Source: Aurantibacillus circumpalustris (GTDB taxonomy: Bacteria > Bacteroidota > Bacteroidia > B-17B0 > Aurantibacillaceae). Taken from it: a DNA stretch of 64,000 bases. Location of the stretch: assembly GCF_029625215.1 (NCBI RefSeq), contig NZ_CP121197.1, positions 1,798,001 through 1,862,000 on the forward strand, given 5' to 3'. Positions 26,550 through 34,034 of this stretch are shown piece after piece; position 1 is the stretch's first letter; every line of letters begins with the position of its first letter. The notes below the pieces were generated by a model. The model was not told where the DNA came from and did no database searches. It saw only the letters and a program-made list of their open reading frames with translations. Made by a program: the position numbers and the translations under genes.

Positions 26550-27086
26550 TTATTTCTTTTTTGAATTTCCTTTTGGATACCTTTCAATTAAAAAATTTGT
26601 TTTAATCGAATCCATTTGTTTAAAAAAATCTCGAAAAATATTCTGGTTTAAGTCAAATCTTTTTTCAAAATAGTCATCATTAAAAAAATCGTATTGAAAA
26701 AGTGAATCCTCTAAAAAAACACGATCTTTTTCGCGGTTTAATAAACTTGATGAATTTAATTGAAAAAAGTTTTTGAATTGCGCATAAATGCTGTCGTTAT
26801 CCACCCTCATTCCCTTTGGGCCACTTTTGTAAACATAGCTGTAGGTGGAATCGTACTTGATTATATTTCCGTTTTTGTCGAATTGCTTGTTTACTTTTAC
26901 ATTAATATCGGGGTGATTTAAAGAATCACCAAGTAAGTTAGTTTGTTCTTGCTTTACATTTTCATTGGAATTTGGTTGAGCACTGCATGAGTTTAAATGC
27001 GCGCATATCAACATGATGCTCAAAAATTTGTTAAGCCTATTGTTAGTTATTATATCCGAATAGTTAAACCATTTTAAGAAACACAT
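26550..27086 (-). CDS. Putative lipoprotein of unknown function next to hsp20
   Basis: The chosen ATG at 27086 has a strong Shine-Dalgarno sequence (AGAGGAGGA, 7 bases upstream), which decides this start over a longer reading frame. The 178-residue product has a late hydrophobic segment (KFLSIMLICAHLNSC) ending in a lipobox-like LNSC, then a polar domain rich in Asn, Asp, Lys and Phe (for example DDYFEKRFDLNQNIFRDFF) and a basic tail KKK. I do not recognise the family. It lies 144 bp downstream of hsp20 on the same strand and shares its unusual ribosome binding site, so a stress-related envelope role is possible but inferred only from context. Confidence 0.6.
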   Translation of the reverse strand: MCFLKWFNYSDIITNNRLNKFLSIMLICAHLNSCSAQPNSNENVKQEQTNLLGDSLNHPDINVKVNKQFDKNGNIIKYDSTYSYVYKSGPKGMRVDNDSIYAQFKNFFQLNSSSLLNREKDRVFLEDSLFQYDFFNDDYFEKRFDLNQNIFRDFFKQMDSIKTNFLIERYPKGNSKKK

Positions 27087-27196
27087 TTTTTTCCTCCTCT
27101 CTGTTTTCGTTATATGTAATTCAGTTATTTCATCAAATGTGAGATTATAATCGTATGTTAATCTGACTATATTCAAAACGCTCCTAACAGAAATAG

Positions 27197-27225
27197 AAAA
27201 GGGCAGTAAATATTTCTGCCCTTTT
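27197..27225 (-). terminator. Stem-loop between hsp20 and the lipoprotein gene
   Basis: AAAAGGGCAG (27197-27206) pairs with CTGCCCTTTT (27216-27225) around a 9-base loop, immediately after the hsp20 stop. On the minus strand it ends in TTTTC, so it could end or attenuate hsp20 transcription. On the plus strand it is followed by a longer T run. Confidence 0.7.
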
Positions 27226-27230
27226 TTTTT

Positions 27231-27698
27231 TTACTCCACAGCAATCTCTCTCAAAAGTTTCGGCTTGGAAACCTCTTTCTTTGGCACCACTACGTGAAGT
27301 ATTCCGTCGGTATAATTTGCACTTATGTTATTTTCATTGACGGAATTTTCGGGCAAATGAAACTCCCGTGTAAAGGATTGGTAGCTAAATTCGCGCCTCG
27401 AGTATCTGCCATCTTCACTGTCTTCTTCCTTTTTATTTTCACTTTCTGCAGATATATAAAGTTTGTTGTTTTCTATAGCAATTTTGAAATCTTTTTTATT
27501 TAAACCGGGGATTGCCATTTCCAATTCGAATGCCGAATTTGTTTCTTTAACATTAACAGCAGGTGTTGTCACTGACCTCAATGCTGACAGTGAGGGTAAA
27601 TTGAAAAAATCTTTTGTAATAAAATCATCAAATAATGATGGGAATTCTGGAAATAATCCACTTTTTGCATTACTGTTTAATTTGATTAATGAGTTCAT
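27231..27698 (-). CDS. Small heat shock protein, Hsp20/alpha-crystallin family
   Basis: This is an ATP-independent holdase chaperone of 155 residues. After a variable N-terminus containing FPSLFDDFI, the alpha-crystallin domain covers about residues 45-140. It has VKETNSAFELEMAIPGLNKK at its start, YSRREFSYQSFTREFHLPE in the middle, and the signature NYTDGILHVVVPK at its end. The C-terminal tail has EIAVE, fitting the I-x-I/V motif used for oligomer assembly. An unusually strong ribosome binding site (AAGGAGGA) precedes the ATG, and a candidate sigma-54 promoter lies about 70 bp upstream of the start. Confidence 0.95.
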   Translation of the reverse strand: MNSLIKLNSNAKSGLFPEFPSLFDDFITKDFFNLPSLSALRSVTTPAVNVKETNSAFELEMAIPGLNKKDFKIAIENNKLYISAESENKKEEDSEDGRYSRREFSYQSFTREFHLPENSVNENNISANYTDGILHVVVPKKEVSKPKLLREIAVE

Positions 27699-27765
27699 TT
27701 TTTCCTCCTTTTTTTTATTTAATTAGTTTGTTTTAAAAATTAAATCGCGATCTATCATCTAATAA

Positions 27766-27781
27766 ACAAGCACTGTGCCAG
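27766..27781 (-). promoter_or_regulatory. Candidate sigma-54 promoter for hsp20
   Basis: The minus strand reads CTGGCACAGTGCTTGT. It matches the RpoN -24/-12 pattern TGGCACRNNNNTTGC at all fixed bases except the last (T for C), with exact spacing. It is correctly oriented toward hsp20, giving a leader of about 55-60 bases. A 12-bp palindrome ACTAACGTTAGT lies at 28003-28014, at enhancer distance. No enhancer-binding protein gene lies in the window. Confidence 0.5.
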
Positions 27782-28002
27782 TTATTTGAAACTGAAAAAT
27801 TGACAAAGAAATTGTTAATAGCCGTTAAAAATGACTGAAAAAAATGAAGTTAAAATGACAAATTTTCATTTGGATAATCTCATTTAAAGAGAAGCCACGA
27901 AATGAATTCAAGGCAAATCTTAATAAGTGGATGCAATAAGGCCATAAGGTTAACATGTATTATTGAAAACGCGCAATTATTAAAAAGAAAGCGTCGAAAG
28001 AT

Positions 28003-28014
28003 ACTAACGTTAGT
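28003..28014. promoter_or_regulatory. Perfect 12-bp palindrome ACTAACGTTAGT
   Basis: A perfect dyad sits in the 354-bp gap between hsp20 and the DUF4399 lipoprotein gene. It is about 225 bp upstream of the candidate sigma-54 promoter and 39 bp from the stop of the DUF4399 gene. It could be an activator site, but palindromes of this size also occur by chance. No other structure or ORF was supported in the gap. Confidence 0.3.
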
Positions 28015-28052
28015 TAATTCTAATAAAAAGAAGAAGAAATAAATAGGATGTT

Positions 28053-28514
28053 TTATTCTGTCACTGTAATTGAAATGGTTTTACTCCATTCCTTTCCGTA
28101 CGATTGATGCGCACCATTTGCAAACTGCATCGTAAGCGTATGTAAGCCAGGACTTAATTTAAGAGTATCTGAAGTTTGACCTTTTCCGTAATGAATATGT
28201 GTTTCATCTTTACCTACCATAGTACCGGCTTCTTCAAAAGTTCCATCGATAATAATGTGATGATGCCCTTTTCCTTCATGAATATCTCCGGCCGCCTCAA
28301 CTTCCATACCTTTTACCCCCATTTCAATAAAAAGAGGTGAGGTAACTTTATCACCATCCTTAATATTTACAAAATAAACACCTGACTCTTCGTTTGATTG
28401 AATAACCTCCTCTTGGTTGTTAGCTTCAGAATCAGTGTTAGCTTTGTTATTTGAAGGGTTGCATGCAGTCATACTTAAAATAACCGCAGATGTAATTACT
28501 AATTTAAGTCTCAT
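28053..28514 (-). CDS. DUF4399 lipoprotein
   Basis: This 153-residue lipoprotein has the signal MRLKLVITSAVILSMTAC with Cys at residue 18, followed by an Asn/Glu-rich linker (20-45). Residues 46-153 match DUF4399: VYFVNIKDGDKVTSPLFIEM, GMEVEAAG, a His-rich stretch GKGHHHIIIDG, a second one ETHIHYGKGQT, and LKLSPGLHTLTMQFANGAH. The fold is expected to be Ig-like; the conserved His residues suggest metal binding, but no function is established. It is a single gene. Confidence 0.88.
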   Translation of the reverse strand: MRLKLVITSAVILSMTACNPSNNKANTDSEANNQEEVIQSNEESGVYFVNIKDGDKVTSPLFIEMGVKGMEVEAAGDIHEGKGHHHIIIDGTFEEAGTMVGKDETHIHYGKGQTSDTLKLSPGLHTLTMQFANGAHQSYGKEWSKTISITVTE

Positions 28515-28702
28515 GATTTCCAGTTTTAAATTATTAAGAAGAGCTAAATTAGGTTTTTGTTTTTTGGAATGAAAGGTTTTTGGGATAATATAACGTTACA
28601 AGCGACTATACTGGCCTAAAATAAAGGCCACCTTTGTATCAATATATAAGGACAGTAATTGCACGTAAAAGAGTAGTTTCCGAGCAACGGTGAAAATGAA
28701 TT

Positions 28703-29224
28703 TTATTTACTCGGTTTCTTTTTGAGTAGAGCGTTTGCATCCTTAAGAAACTTCACTTGCTCTTTGCCAACCTCTGAACCTTGAGGGTAACCAAGTGAAC
28801 CAAGACTTTCGAGGGTAAATGGATCTGAATCTTTATTTTTATTCATGAAAAATAACCAAATTGTAGGATACCCCTGCACCTGAAAGGTTTGCTGAAGACT
28901 GTTGTTTTGTTGTGCTAATTCAGGGCTCAAACTTTTGCGTTTCGGAAAATCAAGTTCCAAAAGCACAACGTTTTTTTTCGCCCAATCAATAAATTCTGGT
29001 TTTGAAAATACATCACTTTGTAGTTTCCAACACCACACACACCAATCGCTTCCTGTAAAAAACGCAAAAATCGGCTTTTTTGTTGTTTTAGAAACTTCGT
29101 TTGCTTGCATCAAATCAGTATACCAAACAAGTTCATCCTTTTTTTTTAATGTGTCTTTTTGCGCGTAAAATAAATTTGAAGCGAGGAGTGCAAAAAATAG
29201 AAAAGTGAGTTTTAAATGTTTCAT
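28703..29224 (-). CDS. Secreted thioredoxin-like protein with WCVWC motif
   Basis: The ATG at 29224 gives a signal peptide MKHLKLTFLFFALLASNLFYAQ; the mature part is a thioredoxin fold of about 150 residues. The redox motif is GSDWCVWCWKLQ, as in Bacteroidota thioredoxin-7-like (DUF255-related) proteins with the opening PIFAFFTGSDWC, and the cis-Pro is in GYPTIWLFF. It probably reduces disulfides in the periplasm. Its ATG overlaps the TGA of the upstream SRPBCC gene (ATGA), so translation of the two is likely coupled. Confidence 0.88.
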   Translation of the reverse strand: MKHLKLTFLFFALLASNLFYAQKDTLKKKDELVWYTDLMQANEVSKTTKKPIFAFFTGSDWCVWCWKLQSDVFSKPEFIDWAKKNVVLLELDFPKRKSLSPELAQQNNSLQQTFQVQGYPTIWLFFMNKNKDSDPFTLESLGSLGYPQGSEVGKEQVKFLKDANALLKKKPSK

Positions 29225-29676
29225 ACTATATAATACTGGTAATGATTTTCGATGTGTTTTTTCAGAATGATTAAAGTAGAATTCCAATAAAAGACTACAT
29301 GTTTATAAATAGATTCTGTAGGAAAGTTACGTAAAACCAATGATAAAACGATGTGTTTTTCATGGGGCTCTAAGTTAAATTCAATAATTGTTTGGTTTTC
29401 TGGAGTATCTGGTAATCTCGATAAGGAACTGAGATAATTATAACTAAGAAATTTCATTGGTTCGTATGCCAATACTTTGCCCTTGTTTTCAAAATAGACC
29501 CAATGATTTGTACCCTGAATAATAAAAGTTGATCCAATTTCCCAATTGGTAATGATTTTTAGTTTTTCTTCTAACATCCATTTTTGCATTTGTTCAGTAT
29601 CAGTTAGAGCCTTCCAGATTTCTGAAACAGGAGCAGTAATGTTGATTTTCTTACGGTATGTTTGTTTGAGTAACAA
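29221..29676 (-). CDS. SRPBCC/AHSA1-domain protein
   Basis: This is a START-like fold protein of about 151 residues. The typical beginning is KKINITAPVSEIWKALTDTEQMQKWM, here preceded by LLKQTYR, and WEIGSTFIIQG and KVLAYEPMKFLSYNYLSSL are further AHSA1-type segments. No ATG lies near the domain start; TTG at 29676 fits the family best, and TTG at 29718 would add 14 residues. Members bind hydrophobic ligands or act as Hsp90 co-chaperone-like modules; the ligand is unknown. Its stop codon overlaps the start of the thioredoxin-like gene. Confidence 0.75.
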   Translation of the reverse strand: MLLKQTYRKKINITAPVSEIWKALTDTEQMQKWMLEEKLKIITNWEIGSTFIIQGTNHWVYFENKGKVLAYEPMKFLSYNYLSSLSRLPDTPENQTIIEFNLEPHEKHIVLSLVLRNFPTESIYKHVVFYWNSTLIILKKHIENHYQYYIV

Positions 29677-29758
29677 AGAGTGATAAGTAATTTTAAGGTG
29701 GTAAGATAAAAACTTCAAGTTGAGTTTCTAAGATTAAATTATTCACTAGAAAACACTG

Positions 29759-30304
29759 TTATTTTTTAACTGGAATAGTCAACTCGATCGTAACTTCCTC
29801 TGGAGTGCCCATTCTGGTGATATTAAAATTTTTTGGAGAGATAGTAAATCTGCCGCTAAACGTTTCCTTGTCCACAAAAGGAAATTGAGCTGACATTTTT
29901 TTACTATCAAAAAAAAAGGGAATGATTATTTTTCGTGTCACACCTTTTAATGTTACATTCCCCAGAGCATCATAACCTTTAGTTGTTTTTAAAATGGAGG
30001 TGGATACAAAAGAAATAATCGGAAATTTATTTGTCTCTAAACCTTCTTTGGAGTGTTCTGTACTAAGCGCATCGCCTGTATTTAAACTTGTTGCGTCAAT
30101 AAACGCTGTTATTTTCGATTTCTCAGCATGTTCTTCGTCGAATACAAGTGTAGCTTTCAGTCCTTTAAAATAACCTTGCATACCACCGGCGGTATATTTC
30201 ACTTGATAATTTTCTTTTACTTTCCAATTCACAGACGTTAGTATAGTAAAAGCGGATAAAATAAAAACAATGCAGATACAAATGAATGAAAGAAAATTTT
30301 TCAT
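29759..30304 (-). CDS. YceI family periplasmic protein
   Basis: The ATG at 30304 gives a signal peptide (NFLSFICICIVFILSAFT) and a 181-residue protein. The mature domain fits the YceI lipocalin-like fold that binds polyisoprenoids or related amphiphiles: WKVKENYQVKYTAGGMQGYF, KITAFIDATSLNTGD, FPIISFVSTSI, GNVTLKGVTRKIIIPF and ISPKNFNI. It is the last gene of a run with an Ig-domain lipoprotein (19 bp upstream), a c-type cytochrome and a small lipoprotein, which suggests an envelope redox or lipid-related task. Confidence 0.92.
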   Translation of the reverse strand: MKNFLSFICICIVFILSAFTILTSVNWKVKENYQVKYTAGGMQGYFKGLKATLVFDEEHAEKSKITAFIDATSLNTGDALSTEHSKEGLETNKFPIISFVSTSILKTTKGYDALGNVTLKGVTRKIIIPFFFDSKKMSAQFPFVDKETFSGRFTISPKNFNITRMGTPEEVTIELTIPVKK

Positions 30305-30323
30305 AATTATTATTTTGAGGCAT

Positions 30324-31124
30324 TTAATTTTGTTCCGTTTTAATTTTTGTATAAACATTGTTACATGTATAAGCAAAGCTTCCATCTGAAAAATAATCTT
30401 GTATTTCAACGGAAAATGAGCTTTTGTCTGGTGATAAGGCTGTAGTAGTCACTTTTGAATTGTAATTTCGAGTATAATAAAATACATCAAGTGAATTGCC
30501 AACAAGGGTTATGCTGGGTACGATATATTCGGGTCCTGTTTTTAAAGAAGTCACTTTGAATTGGTTATTAACTTTTGCAGATGTTACCACAGCGGCCGTA
30601 TAGCTGCTTGTTGTAACGGTTGGTGTGTTTGCGTTATTTGTTGTAACTGTGCAATTACAAGTAACAGAATAATCTCCATTTAAAAAGGCAGCGCTATTTT
30701 CTAACACGTGAACCGTTCTGCTAACCGTAGCAGCCTTGTTACCTGCAAGATCTTTTACGTTGTAATATAAAACATAACGTCCCGGAAATTTATTGTTTAC
30801 GACACCTGTAACTTCTAAAGGAAGATCTGTGCACCTCATCTGTCCATTTATTTCATCAAGAACCTGCGCTCCCGGGTCGGGATAGTTTGAAGTGGAGTTC
30901 CCCGGATGCCAGGTGTATCCTGAAGCGCCATTGGTGCTGAGTGTTGTAGAGGAGATTTGCAAATAAGTAGTGTCAATTTCTTTGCCTAAAAGATTGAGAA
31001 CAGGTGCAACTGTATCAACTACTGGATCAGTTAAATGTTGCTTAAATTCAAAATCATTACACGATAAAAATAAAGCCAGTAAGATCATAAACATAAAACC
31101 TGAAATTATTGTTCGTGAATTCAT
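30324..31124 (-). CDS. Lipoprotein with DUF5011-type Ig domain
   Basis: The lipoprotein signal MNSRTIISGFMFMILLALFLSC has Cys at residue 22. Residues 40-145 form a DUF5011-like Ig domain (VAPVLNLLGKEI, YPDPGAQVLDEINGQ, FPGRYVLYYNVKDLAGNKAA, TVSRTVHV). A segment TTLSTNGASGYTWHPGNSTS sits inside it and resembles the core of the Ig-like repeats of the giant T9SS protein, not the DUF5011 pattern. The C-terminal half (150-266) is beta-rich with paired Cys (VTCNCTV and YTCNNV) and of unknown family. The gene sits between the cytochrome and YceI genes in an apparent operon. Confidence 0.8.
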   Translation of the reverse strand: MNSRTIISGFMFMILLALFLSCNDFEFKQHLTDPVVDTVAPVLNLLGKEIDTTYLQISSTTLSTNGASGYTWHPGNSTSNYPDPGAQVLDEINGQMRCTDLPLEVTGVVNNKFPGRYVLYYNVKDLAGNKAATVSRTVHVLENSAAFLNGDYSVTCNCTVTTNNANTPTVTTSSYTAAVVTSAKVNNQFKVTSLKTGPEYIVPSITLVGNSLDVFYYTRNYNSKVTTTALSPDKSSFSVEIQDYFSDGSFAYTCNNVYTKIKTEQN

Positions 31125-31166
31125 ATTTTATTATTTATTTTTCTAGAAATTAATTTAACTCATTTT

Positions 31167-31580
31167 CTATTGTTGTTGCGCCTTTATAGCAAGTACATAT
31201 TTGTAAACGGCGTCTTTTTCTGAAGAACTTATCCTCGCTTTAAGTGCCATATCATCAACAATATCTTTCCACGCTACTTCGGTGTACCTGTATATATTTT
31301 TTGGTTCATGACAATTAATGCAAGCCCCCTTAGTGTATAAAGCATGTCCTTCTTGTAATTGTAATAATGTAACTTCTTTATACCTGGACTGAAGGGCAAC
31401 TAGCTCTTCTTCACCTGGTGGATAAATACCGTCTTGCGATTTAGAAAGCATAATTGGGCCGGCTGAGCCCGCAGGTGTGTTTGAGCCGGAAGCAACCGTC
31501 GGCGCAGTAATGAAACTTTTTTTAGTTGTTTTACAAGCGGTGATGGAGATGATGGAAATGAGGAATAGAATCTTTTTCAT
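31167..31580 (-). CDS. Small lipoprotein cytochrome c
   Basis: The lipoprotein signal MKKILFLISIISITAC ends in Cys16, followed by a low-complexity linker (to about residue 65). A class I-like haem domain follows with one CINCH haem-attachment motif (CxxCH, near residue 95) and a Met in DDMALKARIS as probable axial ligand. The C-terminal helix EKDAVYKYVLAIKAQQ is typical. At 137 residues it is a single-haem electron carrier tethered in the periplasm. Gene order with the lipoprotein at 31620, the Ig lipoprotein and YceI suggests co-expression. Confidence 0.88.
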   Translation of the reverse strand: MKKILFLISIISITACKTTKKSFITAPTVASGSNTPAGSAGPIMLSKSQDGIYPPGEEELVALQSRYKEVTLLQLQEGHALYTKGACINCHEPKNIYRYTEVAWKDIVDDMALKARISSSEKDAVYKYVLAIKAQQQ

Positions 31581-31619
31581 TATTTCGTGTGATTTAAAAC
31601 TGTTTTTTATGGAATAGTT

Positions 31620-31802
31620 TTAACACCCTTCCATTTTTGTTCCCAAATAATTAATAAATGTTTTTCCGTCTTTGAAACCTTCTATTGACGTTACTTTTGT
31701 TTTAGTACCAACAAGGTTTACTTGTTTTTCTGTGATGGAATTTTTTTTGCAGCTCGCAGTTAAAATTATAAGAAATACCAATGTTGTTATTTTTGTTTTC
31801 AT
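31620..31802 (-). CDS. 60-residue lipoprotein
   Basis: The tiny protein has a convincing lipoprotein signal (TTLVFLIILTASCKK, Cys18) and a 42-residue mature part with a C-terminal Cys (GTKMEGC). It is the first gene of the lipoprotein-cytochrome c-Ig lipoprotein-YceI run and shares the upstream region with the divergent kinase gene. The family is not recognised. The lipobox and operon position make it likely to be real despite its size. Confidence 0.65.
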   Translation of the reverse strand: MKTKITTLVFLIILTASCKKNSITEKQVNLVGTKTKVTSIEGFKDGKTFINYLGTKMEGC

Positions 31803-31868
31803 GATAAATAATTTTAGGTTTTACTTTTGGCAACTATACAAATGTACGCGCAGATTCCAATAAATGTT

Positions 31869-31912
31869 GTTACTAAGGAGTTATTGCCTTGTTAACGACC
31901 TGTTAACGCAAA
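31869..31912. promoter_or_regulatory. Four GTTA repeats spaced exactly 11 bp: probable response-regulator site
   Basis: GTTA occurs at 31869, 31880, 31891 and 31902; the last two are GTTAACG. The constant 11-bp step puts all copies on one face of the helix, as in tandem sites of OmpR/PhoB-type regulators. They lie in the 148-bp region between the divergent lipoprotein/YceI operon (start 31802) and the kinase gene (start 31951), whose partner is an OmpR-type regulator. Control of both units by that regulator is inferred. Confidence 0.55.
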
Positions 31913-31950
31913 ATAGATCCCATTTAAAATAAGTAATTTTAGAAAATCAA

Positions 31951-33186
31951 ATGAAAACAAACCGAACTTATTTATTTATTGCCAGTTCATCGATTGCGCT
32001 TTTGGTCGTTCTTATTATTCAAGTGAACTGGATTTTGGAGACTGCAAAAATAAAAGAAGAGTTATTTACTGAAAAGGCAAACATTGTTCTTTCAAGAACC
32101 GCCGAGGCTGTGTCATCTGACTCTACTATGCGAACTAACATTGAAAGCGGCCTTAGTAAAGAAGAAGTTAGCAGGATAGATTCTTTGCTTATGTTTTACA
32201 TGCGCTTTTATAATATTCGTATTGCTTATTATTTTGAAGTAAAGCCAGGTCAATCTTCTCTTAAAAAGGATACTGCCATTGCTCATACGCCCTATACAAA
32301 GTTTGCAGATACTTACACTCAGTGTTTAAAGGAAAATAATGGTAGTAATGCCTTAGAATTAAAACTTGTTTTTCCGGATAAAGAAGAATTTATCATTGAG
32401 GAAATGGGAATTCCATTCATCTCTTCTGTTTTATTGATACTCATTGTGGGCGTTATGTTTTGGCGAACATCCGTCTCCTTGCTTAAAGAAAAACAAATAT
32501 CAGAACACACTACTGATTTTTTAAATAACATGACGCATGAATTTAAAACCCCTTTAACAAACATTGCTTTAGCCGGCAAAATGATGATTAAGGAATCAAA
32601 TAGTAAACAAGAAGAAAAAGTAAAACATTATTGTGGAATCATTCTGGAAGAAAATGAAAAACTCAGTCGACAAGTTGAACAAGTGTTGAGTATGACTGCC
32701 TTAGAAAGAGGCGAAATTCCAATTCAAAAAACAGACTTAGATATTCACCAATTAATAAATGATTCTATAAAATGTATTCACGTACAAATTGAAAACGCAA
32801 ATGGAGGGCTATTATTAAACTTGAATGCGGAAAAATTTGCAATCAAGGGAGATAAAACACATCTTACGAATGCTTTATGTAACTTAATAGATAATGCTAT
32901 TAAATATTCTGAAGAAAAACCTGAAATAAAAATTGAGACAACGAATAACACTCAGAATTTAATCATTCAAATTTCTGATAGTGGCATCGGCATTGATAGC
33001 GAATACCATGAAAAAGTATTCGAAAAGTTTTTTAGAGTACCAACGGGTAATGTGCACGATGTAAAAGGATTTGGTTTGGGTTTGGCCTACATTAAAAAAA
33101 TTATTGAACTACATGGCGGCAAAATTGAATTAGAAAGCGAAAGGGGAGAAGGCACAACGTTTATTATCTCATTACCTTATGTCTGA
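31951..33186 (+). CDS. Sensor histidine kinase, HisKA type
   Basis: This membrane kinase of 411 residues has two membrane helices (about 8-30 and 152-170) enclosing a periplasmic sensor region of about 120 residues without a recognised fold. The HisKA domain has the phosphoacceptor His in NNMTHEFKTPLTNI (about residue 198). The HATPase domain has an N-box (LCNLIDNAIKYS), a G1 box (SDSGIGI), an F box (EKFFRVPTG) and a G2 box (GFGLGLAYI). Its end overlaps the OmpR-type regulator gene by 8 bp. It probably controls the divergent operon through the 11-bp repeats upstream. Confidence 0.93.
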   Translation: MKTNRTYLFIASSSIALLVVLIIQVNWILETAKIKEELFTEKANIVLSRTAEAVSSDSTMRTNIESGLSKEEVSRIDSLLMFYMRFYNIRIAYYFEVKPGQSSLKKDTAIAHTPYTKFADTYTQCLKENNGSNALELKLVFPDKEEFIIEEMGIPFISSVLLILIVGVMFWRTSVSLLKEKQISEHTTDFLNNMTHEFKTPLTNIALAGKMMIKESNSKQEEKVKHYCGIILEENEKLSRQVEQVLSMTALERGEIPIQKTDLDIHQLINDSIKCIHVQIENANGGLLLNLNAEKFAIKGDKTHLTNALCNLIDNAIKYSEEKPEIKIETTNNTQNLIIQISDSGIGIDSEYHEKVFEKFFRVPTGNVHDVKGFGLGLAYIKKIIELHGGKIELESERGEGTTFIISLPYV

Positions 33187-33886
33187 AGAACGTTTAAAAA
33201 TATTACTTGCTGAAGATGATCTCAACTTGGGTGTGCTTTTGGTTGATTACCTGGAGACGGAAGGTTTTGATGTAAAATTATGTAAAGACGGAGATCTGGC
33301 TTTAAAAGCTTTTGGCGATTATTCTTTTGACTTGTGCATATTAGATGTGATGATGCCCAAGCTAGATGGCTTTTCCCTGGCCAAACAAATTAAATTAAAA
33401 AATAAAGTCATCCCCCTAATTTTTATTACCGCAAAATCTTTAAAAGAAGACAAATTAAAAGGCTATGATTTGGGCGCTGATGATTATGTCACGAAACCTT
33501 TTGATGAAGAAGAGTTGCTTTGGAAAATAAAGGCCCTTATTCGTAGAATTCCCGAAAACAAAACTCTGCGCAAGGTCGAAGTCATTTCAATTGGAAAATA
33601 TGTGTTCGATTTTAATAATCAGTCGTTAAGTATTTCAGGAAAAGTGAAACGCATTACCGAAAAGGAAAGTGACATTCTAAACTATTTATGCGATCATAAA
33701 AATAACATCATAAAGCGGGAAGATATGGTAAAAACGCTTTGGGGTGAGAGCGACTATTTTTTTGGAAGAAGCCTGGATGTTTTTATTACAAAAATCAGAA
33801 AGTACTTAAAAGAAGATCCAACCATTACAATTGAAAATGTGTTTGGTGTAGGTTTTATTTTTAATGTGCCAGTGAAGCGGTTTTAA
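33179..33886 (+). CDS. OmpR-family response regulator
   Basis: This 235-residue regulator has a receiver with the acidic residues in LLAEDDLN, the phosphoacceptor Asp in DLCILDVMMPKLDGF, Thr/Ser in FITAKS and Lys in VTKPFDEEELLWKI. The C-terminal winged helix (about 135-230) has ITEKESDILNYLCDHKNNII and GRSLDVFITKIRKYLKEDP, as in PhoB/OmpR proteins. The start overlaps the end of the kinase gene by 8 bp. It is the best candidate to bind the GTTA repeats at 31869-31912. Confidence 0.94.
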   Translation: MSEERLKILLAEDDLNLGVLLVDYLETEGFDVKLCKDGDLALKAFGDYSFDLCILDVMMPKLDGFSLAKQIKLKNKVIPLIFITAKSLKEDKLKGYDLGADDYVTKPFDEEELLWKIKALIRRIPENKTLRKVEVISIGKYVFDFNNQSLSISGKVKRITEKESDILNYLCDHKNNIIKREDMVKTLWGESDYFFGRSLDVFITKIRKYLKEDPTITIENVFGVGFIFNVPVKRF

Positions 33887-34034
33887 AGTCGATTTTGCTT
33901 TGTAACCGATATTGATACACTGCGAGTGAGTAAAAGCGTATTTTCAAAAAAGTATCAATAAACGAATGAGTAGGAGTGTCATCTTAATGAGTGAATGCCT
34001 TGCGATTTTATTTTATCTCAATTAAATTTATTAT

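Noticed and set aside
26402-26587. 61-codon minus-strand ORF overlapping the terminator at 26474
   Set aside because: It overlaps a strong hairpin and the end of the upstream gene, and shows no signal or domain.
28611-28631. Inverted repeat TGGCCT/AGGCCA upstream of the DUF4399 gene
   Set aside because: Only 6-bp arms; too short to claim an operator without comparison.
33925-34000. Three related GAGTGAGTAAAAGCG-like words before the T9SS gene at 34035
   Set aside because: Spacing is irregular (39 and 22 bp) and similarity is short, so chance is likely.
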